A model generated the notes under the pieces. It was given only the letters and a program-made list of their open reading frames with translations, had not been told where the DNA came from and ran no database searches. From Devosia sp. (lineage in GTDB: Bacteria; Pseudomonadota; Alphaproteobacteria; Rhizobiales; Devosiaceae), in the NCBI RefSeq assembly GCF_024707125.1, contig NZ_JANQAH010000008.1, forward strand, positions 1-64,000: a DNA stretch of 64,000 bases, read 5' to 3'. Both the position numbers and the translations under genes were made by a program. Shown piece after piece: positions 13,966 through 22,634 of this stretch; within the stretch, counting starts at the first letter, position 1, and each line of letters opens with the position of its first letter.

Positions 13966-15234
13966 TCAGGCCTCAAAGTTCACCTTGCCTGCCATATCGA
14001 ACTCGTAGACGTCGTCTCGGAAGCTGACAACGCCCTGGCGGTTCGCCCAAGCCGAGATGTAGGTCGTGTGCAATTCGACGGGGTTGCGGACATCGACATC
14101 CTTGCGTTCGCCGGTTGAGAAGACATTGCCCACCTCGGCCGGACCCCAGTCGCCGTTGTCGCGCAGGACCCAACCCAGGAAATCCTGCACCTGGTCCACT
14201 CGCACGCAGCCGGAGGAATAGAAGCGCGCGTTCTCACCGAACAAACCCTTGGTCGGGGTATCATGCAGGTACACCGCATGGGGATTGTGGAAGTTGATCT
14301 TCACGTTGCCCATGGAATTTTGCGGTCCGGGATCCTGGCGGAAATTGTAGTTGACCGCTTCCTCGGTCTGCCAGTTGATGTCGGTCGGCTGCAGCTCCCG
14401 ACCACTGCCGTCATAGATCTGTATTTTCTGTTCGGTTAGATAATTCGGATTCTCGTTCATGTACTTGATCAAATCCCGGCGAATGATCGAGACCGGCACG
14501 TTCCAGAACGGGTTGAAATTGATCTGGTGAATGCGGCTTTTGAGGATCGGGGTCTGACGGTCGATACGGCCGACGACCGCGGTGTGACGCCGTTGCACCA
14601 TGCCGCCTTCGACGGTTTCGATGAAGGCGGCGGGGATGTTGACGACGACGTAACGGTCGGCCAGGGCCGGCGCCATCGCCTGAACGCGTAACAAATTGAG
14701 GCGTAGCTGATGCAGCCGCGTCTCTGCCGGCACATTCAGGGCGTACCAAGTGGCTTCATCGACTTCCCCGCTGACCTGGAGGCCATGACGGGCCTGGAAG
14801 CGACGCAAAGCGGCATCGGTCGGCGCATCGAAGGTCTCGTCGACCCGATCGACCATCGGCATGTCAACCGACGATAGCAACCGGCGCTTGAGCTGCACGA
14901 CGCCGTCGCGGTTGACGCCCATTCGGACCCCGTAGGTTTTCTGCGGCACCTGCTCCCAACCGCCTGCCATGACGAAAGGCTCGTACTGCGCGATGGCGAG
15001 CTGGAGGTTGTTCGCTGTGTCGTAGGAGAGGATCGGCTCAACGGTATCAATGGCCTGGATCGCGGCGGCACTGTTGGCTTCACGTTCCGCATCGCTCAAG
15101 GTGCGGCTCTTGTTCATCATGTCCCACAGGGACTGGGCCTGGGCCCCTTGGACGAACGGCAATGTGGCGGCTGCGCCTGCTGGCAGCAGCCTCAAGAAAT
15201 CTCTTCTTTCATGGGTCTTTTCCGTAGCAATCAT
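13966..15234 (-). CDS. YcbB-type L,D-transpeptidase with Tat signal
   Basis: A 422-residue exported enzyme that forms 3-3 cross-links in peptidoglycan. The N-terminus carries a twin-arginine motif (ERRDFLRLLPAG) followed by a hydrophobic core and AQA-QS. A peptidoglycan-binding stretch (PTDAALRRFQARHGL, SGEVDEATWYALN) precedes the YkuD catalytic domain. There, HDTPTKGLF and YSSGCVRV hold the His and the catalytic Cys. Size and order match the large YcbB/LdtD class rather than small YkuD proteins. It is intact although neighbouring genes are frameshifted. Confidence 0.85.
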   Translation of the reverse strand: MIATEKTHERRDFLRLLPAGAAATLPFVQGAQAQSLWDMMNKSRTLSDAEREANSAAAIQAIDTVEPILSYDTANNLQLAIAQYEPFVMAGGWEQVPQKTYGVRMGVNRDGVVQLKRRLLSSVDMPMVDRVDETFDAPTDAALRRFQARHGLQVSGEVDEATWYALNVPAETRLHQLRLNLLRVQAMAPALADRYVVVNIPAAFIETVEGGMVQRRHTAVVGRIDRQTPILKSRIHQINFNPFWNVPVSIIRRDLIKYMNENPNYLTEQKIQIYDGSGRELQPTDINWQTEEAVNYNFRQDPGPQNSMGNVKINFHNPHAVYLHDTPTKGLFGENARFYSSGCVRVDQVQDFLGWVLRDNGDWGPAEVGNVFSTGERKDVDVRNPVELHTTYISAWANRQGVVSFRDDVYEFDMAGKVNFEA

Positions 15235-15309
15235 CGCGGTTGGGTTTCCCGCCGAGTTGATGCACGAGCTCGGTCTTACGACCTCTGCAAGGCAGGTTCG
15301 GCGACAAGG

Positions 15310-15640
15310 TCAACCGGTACGAGGTGGCCGGAAAAGCTTGTCTTGAAGAGGGGCAGGCGGCGTCTGCCATCCACGTTCGATACCGTGGATTGATGCCGGG
15401 GCGTAGCGGACAGGTTGCACGAAGGCAGTCGCCGGCAGGGCAAGTGCGGCGGAGCAGCAGCCCATGGCGTGCAGGGGGTCCTTGGCACAGTCTTCATTGT
15501 GGTCGTGGCGGAGGTCAATCGTAGCGAAGTCCGCTGACGTCGAAGTGCCGGTGGCACTCACCTGCGGCGAGGAAAGTGCCAGCACGACGGTTGCGAACAG
15601 GATGGGCAAAAAGCCCTCGAATGAACCTGAGGATCAACAT
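15310..15640 (-). pseudogene. Small secreted Cys/His protein (CopL-like), frameshifted in the signal peptide
   Basis: If one T is removed from a run of five (15608-15612), the start MLILRFIRGL joins LPILFATVVLALSSP to make a good signal peptide, followed by a 75-residue tail with DLRHDHNEDCAK, AMGCCSA and the C-terminus LFRPPRTG. Three further small proteins with the same plan lie at 21.3, 28.1 and 30.2 kb. They resemble the metal-binding regulatory proteins CopL and CzcI in size, Cys/His content and C-terminal Pro/Arg, but I cannot confirm the family. It follows the DUF305 gene. Confidence 0.55.
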
Positions 15641-16272
15641 TGTTTTCGCCGGGATCGACGCCCCACAACACCCATAGCTTGACCAGAAATCCGGCGACAA
15701 TGGGGAAGCAACCGGTGACTCCTGCGCCACCGGTTTCCAGTTGCCTTTTGTGACGATCAGAGCCGGTCCGGATGGCCTGCATCTGCTCGATCTCCTGGCG
15801 CTGGGCCTCGATGATCTCGCCGCAAAGCCGAAGCAGTTCCTGGTCTGAGATATCGGCTTCACGGCACATAAGGATGGCCCCGGAATGGTGCGGGATCATG
15901 GAATCGATGAACTGGCGGTCGTCGATGAAGGACTGGGCGCGCGTCGCCCAGAAAGACAGCAAAGGTCAGCAACAAGAAGGCCGCGTAGAGCGCGAGGTTC
16001 ATGCGCTTGTTCGGAAACATGCCCGGCATCGTGGCAAGCATGAAGATGCCCATTGGGGCCCACATCGTCACCGCCATATAGAACATGTTGAGGTTGTTCC
16101 TGAAATCGTGCCAACCGTCGATCATTGAGAACATGACAACGTACATCACGATCAGTCCCAGAATCATGTTGATCCAGAACATCAGGTAGGGGCGACCATG
16201 GCCTCCATGGTCGTGCGGTCCATGACCCAGAGAATGTTGGTCCGAGCCGGAGTGTTGGGTGTGGTCGCTCAT
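15558..16272 (-). pseudogene. DUF305 membrane protein, frameshifted
   Basis: The protein starts MSDHTQHSGSDQHSLG (ATG 16270-16272 behind AAGGAG). It has a His-rich cytoplasmic or periplasmic head and three hydrophobic segments (FWINMILGLIVMYVVMFSM and onward). The frame breaks at about 15950 in CTGGGCGAC. Dropping one G continues into FATRAQSFIDDRQFIDSMIP and HHSGAILMC, the DUF305 core with its paired His. DUF305 proteins are ferritin-like four-helix proteins common in copper loci. The 3' limit is uncertain because the frame runs on into the next small gene. It is probably transcribed with the DUF930 gene upstream. Confidence 0.7.
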
Positions 16273-16334
16273 GGTCATCTCCTTTTTTGCCGATGCCGCA
16301 TCGAGGGGTGAGCAGCATCCCGAACGCATTCAGG

Positions 16335-17153
16335 TCAGTCGTCGTCAAAGTCCTCAGGAATGAGATTGTGCTCCTCCCATAGCTCGCGCGGTATCTCCTC
16401 GCCGAGCCGATACCGAAAGCGTTGAATGCTCTCGAGATCTTCGCCTGGCACGCATTCGAACTCGATGTGATACCACTCCTGCGCGATGCGGATTGCGCCA
16501 CCTGTTGCTTCGACCTGCCCCTCCGCAAAAGTGGTTGGACCAAACGAGGAAGGATCAAGCGAATCTGGTTCCGGGCCCGATCGGTCCATTCGAACCTGCT
16601 CCAAAGCCTCTATGTTGCAAAGCTGGGTGACCCGTTCTTCGGGAGCCAGAAGCGGCAGTGTCTTGCGAACCTCCTCGCTCGCAGGCTCTTTGAGAATGCG
16701 GGCTGTGAACAGCTGCTCCGCTTCAACAAAACCGTCGCTCGAAGCCTCGTCAGCTTCATCTTCCAGAACATCTGACAATTGCGGCGCCATCACCGCAGGC
16801 GCGCCGGTCGCAGGGCTCATCAGATCGGACGAAATCTCCGTGGGATTCAGCTCGGGCGCCACCGGTTCGACATCCTGCGTTTGTGGACTTGGCGGTGTTT
16901 CGACGACATCAGCTTCGCTTACCAGTTCGACTTCCACGACGCGAAATCGAGCTGGTACCAGAGGTCGTGTCGACAGGAACTGAAGGGCAGCTCCAATCGC
17001 TAACGCGTGGGCTAGCCCAGACACAAGGAGAACGAGAAGCTCTTGGGAGCTGCGTTTTCGCCATCTTGCCTCTTCGAAACTGGCGTGGCCTTCGAAAAAG
17101 ATTGACGGGAATGCCATATGCTCGCTCACGGCGACGGCTTCTCTCGACCGCAA
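16335..17153 (-). CDS. DUF930 domain protein with N-terminal membrane anchor
   Basis: A 272-residue protein. Residues about 35-60 form one membrane helix (LLVLLVSGLAHALAIGAAL). A long acidic, Pro-rich linker follows, then a C-terminal domain with LLAPEERVTQLCNIEALEQV, IAQEWYHIEFECVPG and YRLGEEIPRELWEEHNL, which I recognise as the rhizobial DUF930. The single-helix plus acidic-linker layout recalls TonB-like or envelope scaffold proteins. Its function is unknown. A promoter with CueR-type features lies 43-73 bases upstream on this strand, suggesting copper induction. The start could also be the ATG at 17120. Confidence 0.7.
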   Translation of the reverse strand: MRSREAVAVSEHMAFPSIFFEGHASFEEARWRKRSSQELLVLLVSGLAHALAIGAALQFLSTRPLVPARFRVVEVELVSEADVVETPPSPQTQDVEPVAPELNPTEISSDLMSPATGAPAVMAPQLSDVLEDEADEASSDGFVEAEQLFTARILKEPASEEVRKTLPLLAPEERVTQLCNIEALEQVRMDRSGPEPDSLDPSSFGPTTFAEGQVEATGGAIRIAQEWYHIEFECVPGEDLESIQRFRYRLGEEIPRELWEEHNLIPEDFDDD

Positions 17154-17195
17154 ATGCCTGCCCGTCTCGGTGATGATAAGGTTGACCTATGTACC

Positions 17196-17226
17196 GGGAT
17201 AGGGGTTGCAACAGTGGTAAGGTCAA
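17196..17226 (-). promoter_or_regulatory. CueR-type promoter upstream of DUF930 gene
   Basis: On the minus strand TTGACC (17226-17221) and TATCCC (17201-17196) are 19 bases apart. The spacer reads TTACCACTGTTGCAACCCC, close to the CueR dyad CTTCCCACnGTTGGAAGG. The left arm agrees best; the right arm is degenerate. Confidence 0.6.
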
Positions 17227-17278
17227 GGTCGCGCCTATGCCAAACGTCATTTTGCCAGGCTTCGCCGTCGCAATGGGC

Positions 17279-17300
17279 GGAGGCCGGTCGCCCGGCCTCC
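17279..17300. terminator. Inverted repeat after the CusF-like gene
   Basis: GGAGGCCGG (17279-17287) and CCGGCCTCC (17292-17300) form a 9-bp stem just beyond the CusF-like stop. On the minus strand it lacks a clear T-run, so it may be a factor-dependent terminator. Confidence 0.5.
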
Positions 17301-17307
17301 TTCAAAA

Positions 17308-17592
17308 TCAGTTGGCAGGTTCGATCTTGACCACAGTGATCTTGCCATTGACGCGGTCGGCCTCAAATACGACCCGGTCACCTGGGGCGAATGACTTGAG
17401 CTGCGTGGGGTCGGCCATGGAGAAAACCATGGTCATTCCATCCATTCCCAAGTTTGTAATCGCTTCGTGCTTGAGGGTGATCTTTCCCTGAGCTTCGTTG
17501 ATTTTCTTAACTTCCCCCTGAACTGGCACCGTGGCTGCCATGGCGGAGGCCGGAAGAAGTGCGATGAAGGCGGCGAGGATAAGTTTACGCAT
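17308..17592 (-). CDS. CusF-like periplasmic copper-binding protein
   Basis: A 94-residue exported protein with signal peptide MRKLILAAFIALLPASAMA and a small beta-barrel domain. The motifs GEVKKINEAQGKITLKHEAI and NLGMDGMTMVFSMADP hold the His and Met ligands of the CusF family, which binds Cu(I)/Ag(I) and hands it to efflux pumps. It is the last gene of a leftward run: small Cys/His protein, lipoprotein, TolC-like channel, multicopper oxidase, cupredoxin, this gene. The order fits periplasmic copper handling. Confidence 0.88.
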   Translation of the reverse strand: MRKLILAAFIALLPASAMAATVPVQGEVKKINEAQGKITLKHEAITNLGMDGMTMVFSMADPTQLKSFAPGDRVVFEADRVNGKITVVKIEPAN

Positions 17593-17614
17593 GGATTAGC
17601 TCCTGTTTGGAAGG

Positions 17615-18086
17615 TTATTGGACGATGATGGTGCCGAACATGCCGGACTCGCGGTGTCCGGGAATGAGGCAAGAGAAGTCGAATTCGCCGGCATTGGTGA
17701 ATTTCCAGACGATCTCGCCGACCTTCTTGGGCGCGACACGCGCAGCATTCGGGTCGTCGTGTTCCATATCCGGGTTCTTTGCCATCTCGACGCCGTGCTT
17801 GAGGTTGGATTCGAGATCGGCAAAGACCAGCTCGTGATCGAGCTCGCCAGTGTTGCGGATGACGAACTTGACCTGTTCGCCGGCCTTGATCTTGATCTGA
17901 TTGGGGACGAACGACATTCCGTCTTTCGTTTCGCGCATGGCGATCAGAACCATTCTGGCAGGCTTCGAAGGGTCGCCAGGCTCGCCGTAAACCAGCTCCC
18001 TCGCTGTGATCGTGACCGGAGTCGGCAAGCGCCGGATTTCCGGCGGCCAGCAGAGCGAGGAAGGCGAGCGTGAGGAATTTTTTCAT
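17615..18086 (-). pseudogene. Cupredoxin (blue copper-like protein), frameshifted after the signal peptide
   Basis: The frame from ATG 18084-18086 encodes a signal peptide (MKKFLTLAFLALLAAGNPALA) and a His-rich DSGHDHSEG. It then needs one base removed near 17990-17998 to enter YGEPGDPSKPARMV and the cupredoxin domain. The domain carries VIRNTGELDHELVF with a ligand His and FSCLIPGHRESGMFG with Cys, His and Met, a complete type-1-like copper site. About 156 residues when joined. It sits between the multicopper oxidase and the CusF-like gene and is likely a periplasmic copper carrier or electron donor. Confidence 0.78.
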
Positions 18087-18099
18087 GTGCATCTCTTTG

Positions 18100-19490
18100 C
18101 TAATGGTTGGTGTGGTCAGCGCCAGGTTTGACCACCTGGACTTCTGTCGTTGTCGATGCATCGAACTGCGGTGAGGCCGCTCGCTCGATCGCCTGGGATT
18201 CGCCTGTCCATTCGTAGGAGACGGTCCCGGCCGGGTGCTCGAACCAACCCGGATCTGAATAGTCGTGGGTGGCGATGCCCTCGCGCACCTTCACGACGGA
18301 GAACATCCCGCCCATTTCCACGGCGCCGAACTGGGCCCAGCCCGTCATCATCGGCAGCGTGTTGTCGGGGATCATCATTTCCATCTCGCCCATTTCGGCC
18401 ATGCCGGAAGCGCCCATGGACATGTAGTCGGGCACGAGTGCCTGGATTTTCTCGGTGATGGCATCGCGATCGGCGCCGATCCAGGTTCGGACTTCGTGAC
18501 CCATGGCGTTCATGGTGTGGTGAGATTTGTGGCAATGGATCGCCCAATCCCCCGGCTCGTCGGCCACGAAGTCGAAGGCTCGCATCTGTCCCACGGCGCA
18601 GTCGATGGTGACTTCGGGCCACGCGGTCTCTTCCGGTACCCACCCTCCATCTGTGCAGGAAACCTTGAAATCGTACCCGTGCATGTGGATCGGGTGGTTG
18701 GTCATGGTCAGGTTGCCGAACCTGATGCGGACCTTGTCCCCTTTTGCCACCACAAGCGGGTCGATGCCCGGAAATGCCCGGCTGTTCCATGTCCAGAGGT
18801 TGAAGTCCGTCATGGTGTTGACCTTAGGCACGTAGGCGCCGGGTTCGATGTCGTAAGCGTTGAGCAAAAACACGAAATCGCGGTCGACCCGGCGGAAAGC
18901 CGGATCCCTGGGATGGACGACGAAGAAACCCATCATCCCCATGGCCATCTGGACCATCTCGTCGGCGTGCGGGTGGTACATGAAGGTCCCGCTCTTGCGC
19001 AGCTGGAACTCATAGACGAAGGTTTTGCCTGGTGGGATATGCGGTTGGGTGAGCCCTCCAACCCCATCCATTCCGCTCGGCAGCAGCTGGCCATGCCAAT
19101 GGATGGTGGTGTGCTCGGGCAGTTTGTTGGTGACGAAAATGCGGACATAGTCGCCCTCGACCGCTTCGATCGTTGGCCCGGGAGACTGACCGTTGTAGCC
19201 CCAGAGATGGGCCACCATGCCCGGGGCGATCTCGCGCACGACTGGCTCGGCGACGAGGTGGTATTCCTTCCAGTTGCCCTTGATGCGGGGTGGCAACGTC
19301 CACCCGTTGAGAGTGACGACCGGATTATAATCCGGCCCACTGGTGGGAACGAGCGGCGGCTGCATGACGGCTTCCGTCATGGTCGCGGCTTCGGGAATGG
19401 AGGCGGCCTGGGTGCGTCCGGATACACGAATCCTGCGCCGAGCAGAGCCGCTCCAGATGCGCCCAGGAATGAGCGACGGGAGAAGGTCAT
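18100..19490 (-). pseudogene. Multicopper oxidase with Tat signal, frameshifted near the N-terminus
   Basis: The start at 19488-19490 gives a twin-arginine leader (MTFSRRSFLGASGAALLGAG). One base seems missing near 19418-19425; restoring it joins GRTQAASIPEAATMTEAVMQ and the long frame. All copper motifs are present: HWHGQLLPSG, MYHPHADEMVQ, HPIHMHGYDF and HCHKSHHTMNAMGH. The stretch MSMGASGMAEMGEMEMMIP is Met-rich, as in copper-tolerance oxidases. These enzymes oxidise Cu(I) to Cu(II) in the periplasm. About 463 residues when joined. Upstream is the TolC-like gene, downstream the cupredoxin. Confidence 0.82.
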
Positions 19491-19518
19491 GATTGAAGAC
19501 TTTCCATGATCAGCGTTC

Positions 19519-20951
19519 TTATTCTGAGCTGCCCGCTTCTTCCGACCCACCGATCAAGGCGGCCTGGAAGTCGACGGCGGCGAGGAAGAAGTCGCGTTTG
19601 GCCTCAATGGCAGCGACATTGCTGTCGATGCTTTCGCTGGCGGTGGTGAGGAGGTCGAAAACGTCGGTGATCATGCCGCTGTATTCGAGCATGGCCTGCT
19701 CATCGATCGTGGCACGCAAGGGCAGGATGCGGTTTCGGTACTGCCCACGAGATGTCGTAAGTCGATCGATAGGCGATGTATGCGGATCGGACCTCCGAGC
19801 GGATGTCGGTAGCCTTTGCCGCCAGGAGATTTACTGCCTGCATGTACTGTTCGCTGGAACGCCTTACACCTGTGCCGCCCAGATCGAAGATCGGGATTTC
19901 CATCTCGATTTCAGATCCGAACGTTTCTTTGGTGGACGTGCCTTCGTCACCCGTTTCGATCGTGGTGTTTGCCATGCCAGCAAGGTCAAGAGCGGTGACG
20001 TACCGCGTGGCATTCGTAAGGCCCAGGGACTTCTCCAAGGCTTCAAGTTCGAGCCGCGCAACCATCAAATCCACCCGGCGCGTGATGGCGTCGGCCTCAA
20101 GCCGTTCCGAGCTAGGCACCGTGTCGGGGAGCTGCGGCAGTTGGCCGGGGAGCTTGAAGTTGAGCTCGGTACCCCACAGCCCGAGCAGTCGGGTAAGCGT
20201 TTCGCGGTCAACGCCCGCACGCATTTTGGCTTCCGCCAACTCAGCTGAGACCTCTGCATAGAAGGCACCGGCGCGCGCCTGCTCGAGTTTCGTTGCGGCG
20301 CCAGTTTCGCCAAGCTTGACCGTAAGATCGGCCGCTGCTTCGGCGGAGCTCTGACCCTTCTCGAGCAGCGTCACGAGCTGGCGGGAGGCGACGGCATTGT
20401 AGTAGGCACGGCGGGTCTCTGCAGTCAGGCGGAACGTGGCATCGACGGCTCGGAAGCTTGCTGCTTTGAATTCGGCCTCTGCGGCAGCCTTGCGTGCGGG
20501 CAGTGTGAACAGCGACAAAATGCTGCCCACGAGACGTCGTTCGATCTCGAGTTCACCGCTGCCGATCAGCTTGCCAATCGAGAAGCTCGGGTTGATCGGC
20601 AGGCTCGCTTCGACATAATCCGCCTCGGATATTCCCAAGGCGTTGTATTCCGCCTGCAGACCCCCTGTTCTTGAGCAGGGCAATCTGAACGGCGCTGTCC
20701 GCTGTCAAAGGCTTGGCGAGCAATGCCTCGACTTGTGCCATGGCGGAAACTTCGTCAGCCGCAGTGACGATCTTTGCTGCGGTCTGTCCGATTTCCTGCC
20801 CGACACGAGTTGAGACTTCGGTCATGCCGCCATTGGACGAAAATGTAGCGCAACCCGCGAGGACAAGAGCCGATGCGCCGGCAAGAACAATCCGGGCAAA
20901 CCCTGTGATCGAAAGGTTGGTCGCGACGGCTTGAGCAATCTGCATCGTCAT
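19519..20951 (-). pseudogene. TolC/CusC-like outer membrane lipoprotein, two frameshifts
   Basis: Three consecutive frames read one protein of about 475 residues. A lipobox leader comes first (LAGASALVLAGCATFSSNGG). After a break at a run of five G near 20655-20665 the body contains EAALPINPSFSIG-type and LEQARAGAFYAEVSAELAEAK repeats. After a second break near 19745 the tail reads AMLEYSGMITDVFDLL. The helical repeats and the paired halves fit an outer-membrane efflux channel. It overlaps the upstream lipoprotein by four bases. The inner-membrane and adaptor partners of a CusCBA-type pump are absent here. Confidence 0.72.
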
Positions 20952-21166
20952 TGCGCACCTGCCTGCGGACCGACCGCTTGGTTGCTTTCAACCCAAGGTT
21001 TCGGATCGACGGGAACGAAATAACGGGTACCGGCCGTTACCGGCACATAACGGAGTTGCGGCACTGGGGAGTTGGGGTCAGCAGGACTGAAGCCCGCTCG
21101 CTGCACCGGCATCGCCGAACACGCGGACAGGCTGGCGGCTGCTGCCACCAGAGCGAATAGTTTCAT
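20948..21166 (-). CDS. Small lipoprotein
   Basis: A 72-residue protein starting MKLFALVAAAASLSACSAMP, with a lipobox LSAC. The mature part is short and Pro/Val-rich (VPQLRYVPVTAGTRYFVPVDPKPW). A frame upstream is open but has no signal, so ATG 21164-21166 is chosen. It overlaps the TolC-like gene by TGATG-style coupling. Small lipoproteins of this sort often accompany copper outer-membrane genes in alphaproteobacteria. Function unknown. Confidence 0.7.
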   Translation of the reverse strand: MKLFALVAAAASLSACSAMPVQRAGFSPADPNSPVPQLRYVPVTAGTRYFVPVDPKPWVESNQAVGPQAGAQ

Positions 21167-21333
21167 AGTGATCCTCGGATCAAGGCAAGTCGGCCGCCCG
21201 CGATTGAAGGCGGCAGGTGACAGGCTTCGACAGGCGCAAGGGGCCGTCGAAGGGACCGAAGGCACTCAAGCTCCTGACTTCCACGGCGTGAAAATGCCAC
21301 GCAGGAGCAGTCAGCAGCAGGACAGCGCTTCGA

Positions 21334-21732
21334 TCAGCCGAGAATTTCGCGAGGAGGACGTTCCAATGCCACGCTCACGGACTGATGCTGTTCAGGCTTC
21401 AATCCAGAAAATGTAGCCTTGCCGAAGGGTAGAGCCACGAGGGGATCCGCGAACGCTACCGAGAGGGCCGCATGACAGTTCAATGCACAGCACGGCGATC
21501 TGGCGCCAGCATCATGGTGATCGAACGGTCCTTTTTCGGGTGACGTGCTGCACGCGCCGTCATGCATGCTCGATACCGATGCGTGCTGGGTGTGCATGTC
21601 GGCAATAGCGGTGCATTCAACGGATGCTTGGCCGACTACCGGGTCGACACTCGCCATGGCAATGCCGATGTTCGTCGCGAGAAACGCAACGAGCGCAATA
21701 GCGGCGATGATGGAACGAGCAAGCGAGCGCAT
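21334..21732 (-). CDS. Small secreted Cys/His-rich protein (CopL-like)
   Basis: A protein of about 132 residues from MRSLARSIIAAIALVAFLATN, a typical signal peptide. The mature part contains HTQHASVSSMHDGAC, DHHDAGARSPCCALNCHA and the C-terminus ALERPPREILG. It is the first gene of the leftward copper operon. The plan (signal peptide, His cluster, CC/CxxxC cysteines, terminal RPPR) is shared with three other genes in the window. A metal-sensing or buffering role upstream of the efflux genes is inferred. The frame is open 17 codons further upstream. Confidence 0.6.
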   Translation of the reverse strand: MRSLARSIIAAIALVAFLATNIGIAMASVDPVVGQASVECTAIADMHTQHASVSSMHDGACSTSPEKGPFDHHDAGARSPCCALNCHAALSVAFADPLVALPFGKATFSGLKPEQHQSVSVALERPPREILG

Positions 21733-22062
21733 GACGCCGGAAAATACATTATCGGAGCGGATTCGCCAGTGCCCAATTGCCACAGCCTCACGCCAGTGCG
21801 CATTTGCACTTTTGACTTGGTAGATTCACAGGACCCTATCCTCCACCGAAATCGCCTCCACTTTTCGGTTTGGCGACCCACAGCTTCAGAAATTCGGATC
21901 GGACACGAGAATGCGAGAGGTCCGACCACCGGCAATGCCGGTCTGGGTGAAGTGGCTGGCAATTCTCTTGGTGACGCTGGTGCTTGCTGCAGGGGCTCGC
22001 CGCTTTTGGCGGCGTCCATGGACCATGGCGCCATTTCGCAACCGAACAGCGATGATCGCGCC

Positions 22063-22547
22063 ATGCCCCAATTTCGCAAGACGGTGCTGGTGTTCCACGT
22101 AGCAACATCAGTGGGCCTGATAGGCGCGGTGTCTAGCTTTTTCCTTCTTGCCCTCATCGGCTTGGTGGATGGAGCTGCGGTTTATCTTGCTGCCGATGCG
22201 ATATGCCGCTTGGCCATAGTGCCGCTTGCGACGCTTCCCTGGCGATTGGTGTACTGCAGGCACTCGTAAGTCCGTGGGGTCTCTTTCGCCACTATTGGGT
22301 GGTCGTGAAGCTTATCACGACGGCGACGGTGCTCGGAGTGCTGCTGCTTCAACTTCCCGGAATATCGATTCTCGCGAGAACACCCACAGCCGATCTGGAC
22401 CTGGCCGCCAGTTTGACGCTTCGCCAGTCCCTCGTGCTCCATGCGGGTGGCGGGCTCGCGCCGTTGCTGCTCTGTCTCATACTTTCCGTCTTCCAGCCAA
22501 AGGTCCTTACGCCCTATGGATGGCGAAGAACGAAGAAGGCGCCCTAA
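22063..22547 (+). pseudogene. Four-helix integral membrane protein (DUF2269-like), frameshifted
   Basis: The frame from ATG 22063 reads MPQFRKTVLVFHVATSVGLIG and a second helix, then shifts near 22230 into LAIGVLQALVSPWGLFRHYW, VVVKLITTATVLGVLLLQLP and a last helix LLLCLILSVFQP. Four membrane segments and the HVATSVGLIG / FRHYWVVVKL pattern recall small DUF2269-type proteins, but I hold this loosely. About 161 residues when joined. It is upstream of the copA promoter on the same strand and divergent from the leftward copper operon. Confidence 0.55.
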
Positions 22548-22574
22548 GGCATTCCTGAGGCGCGATATAGCCCC

Positions 22575-22605
22575 TTGACCTTCCCATCGTTGGAAGGAGT
22601 ACATA
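22575..22605 (+). promoter_or_regulatory. CueR-controlled promoter of copA
   Basis: TTGACC (22575-22580) and TACATA (22600-22605) are 19 bases apart. The spacer TTCCCATCGTTGGAAGGAG holds the CueR dyad CCTTCC...GGAAGG. This is a near-consensus copper promoter, 30 bases upstream of the copA start. Confidence 0.88.
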
Positions 22606-22634
22606 CATCGACAGTCAAGAATAGGACTGTCCAA

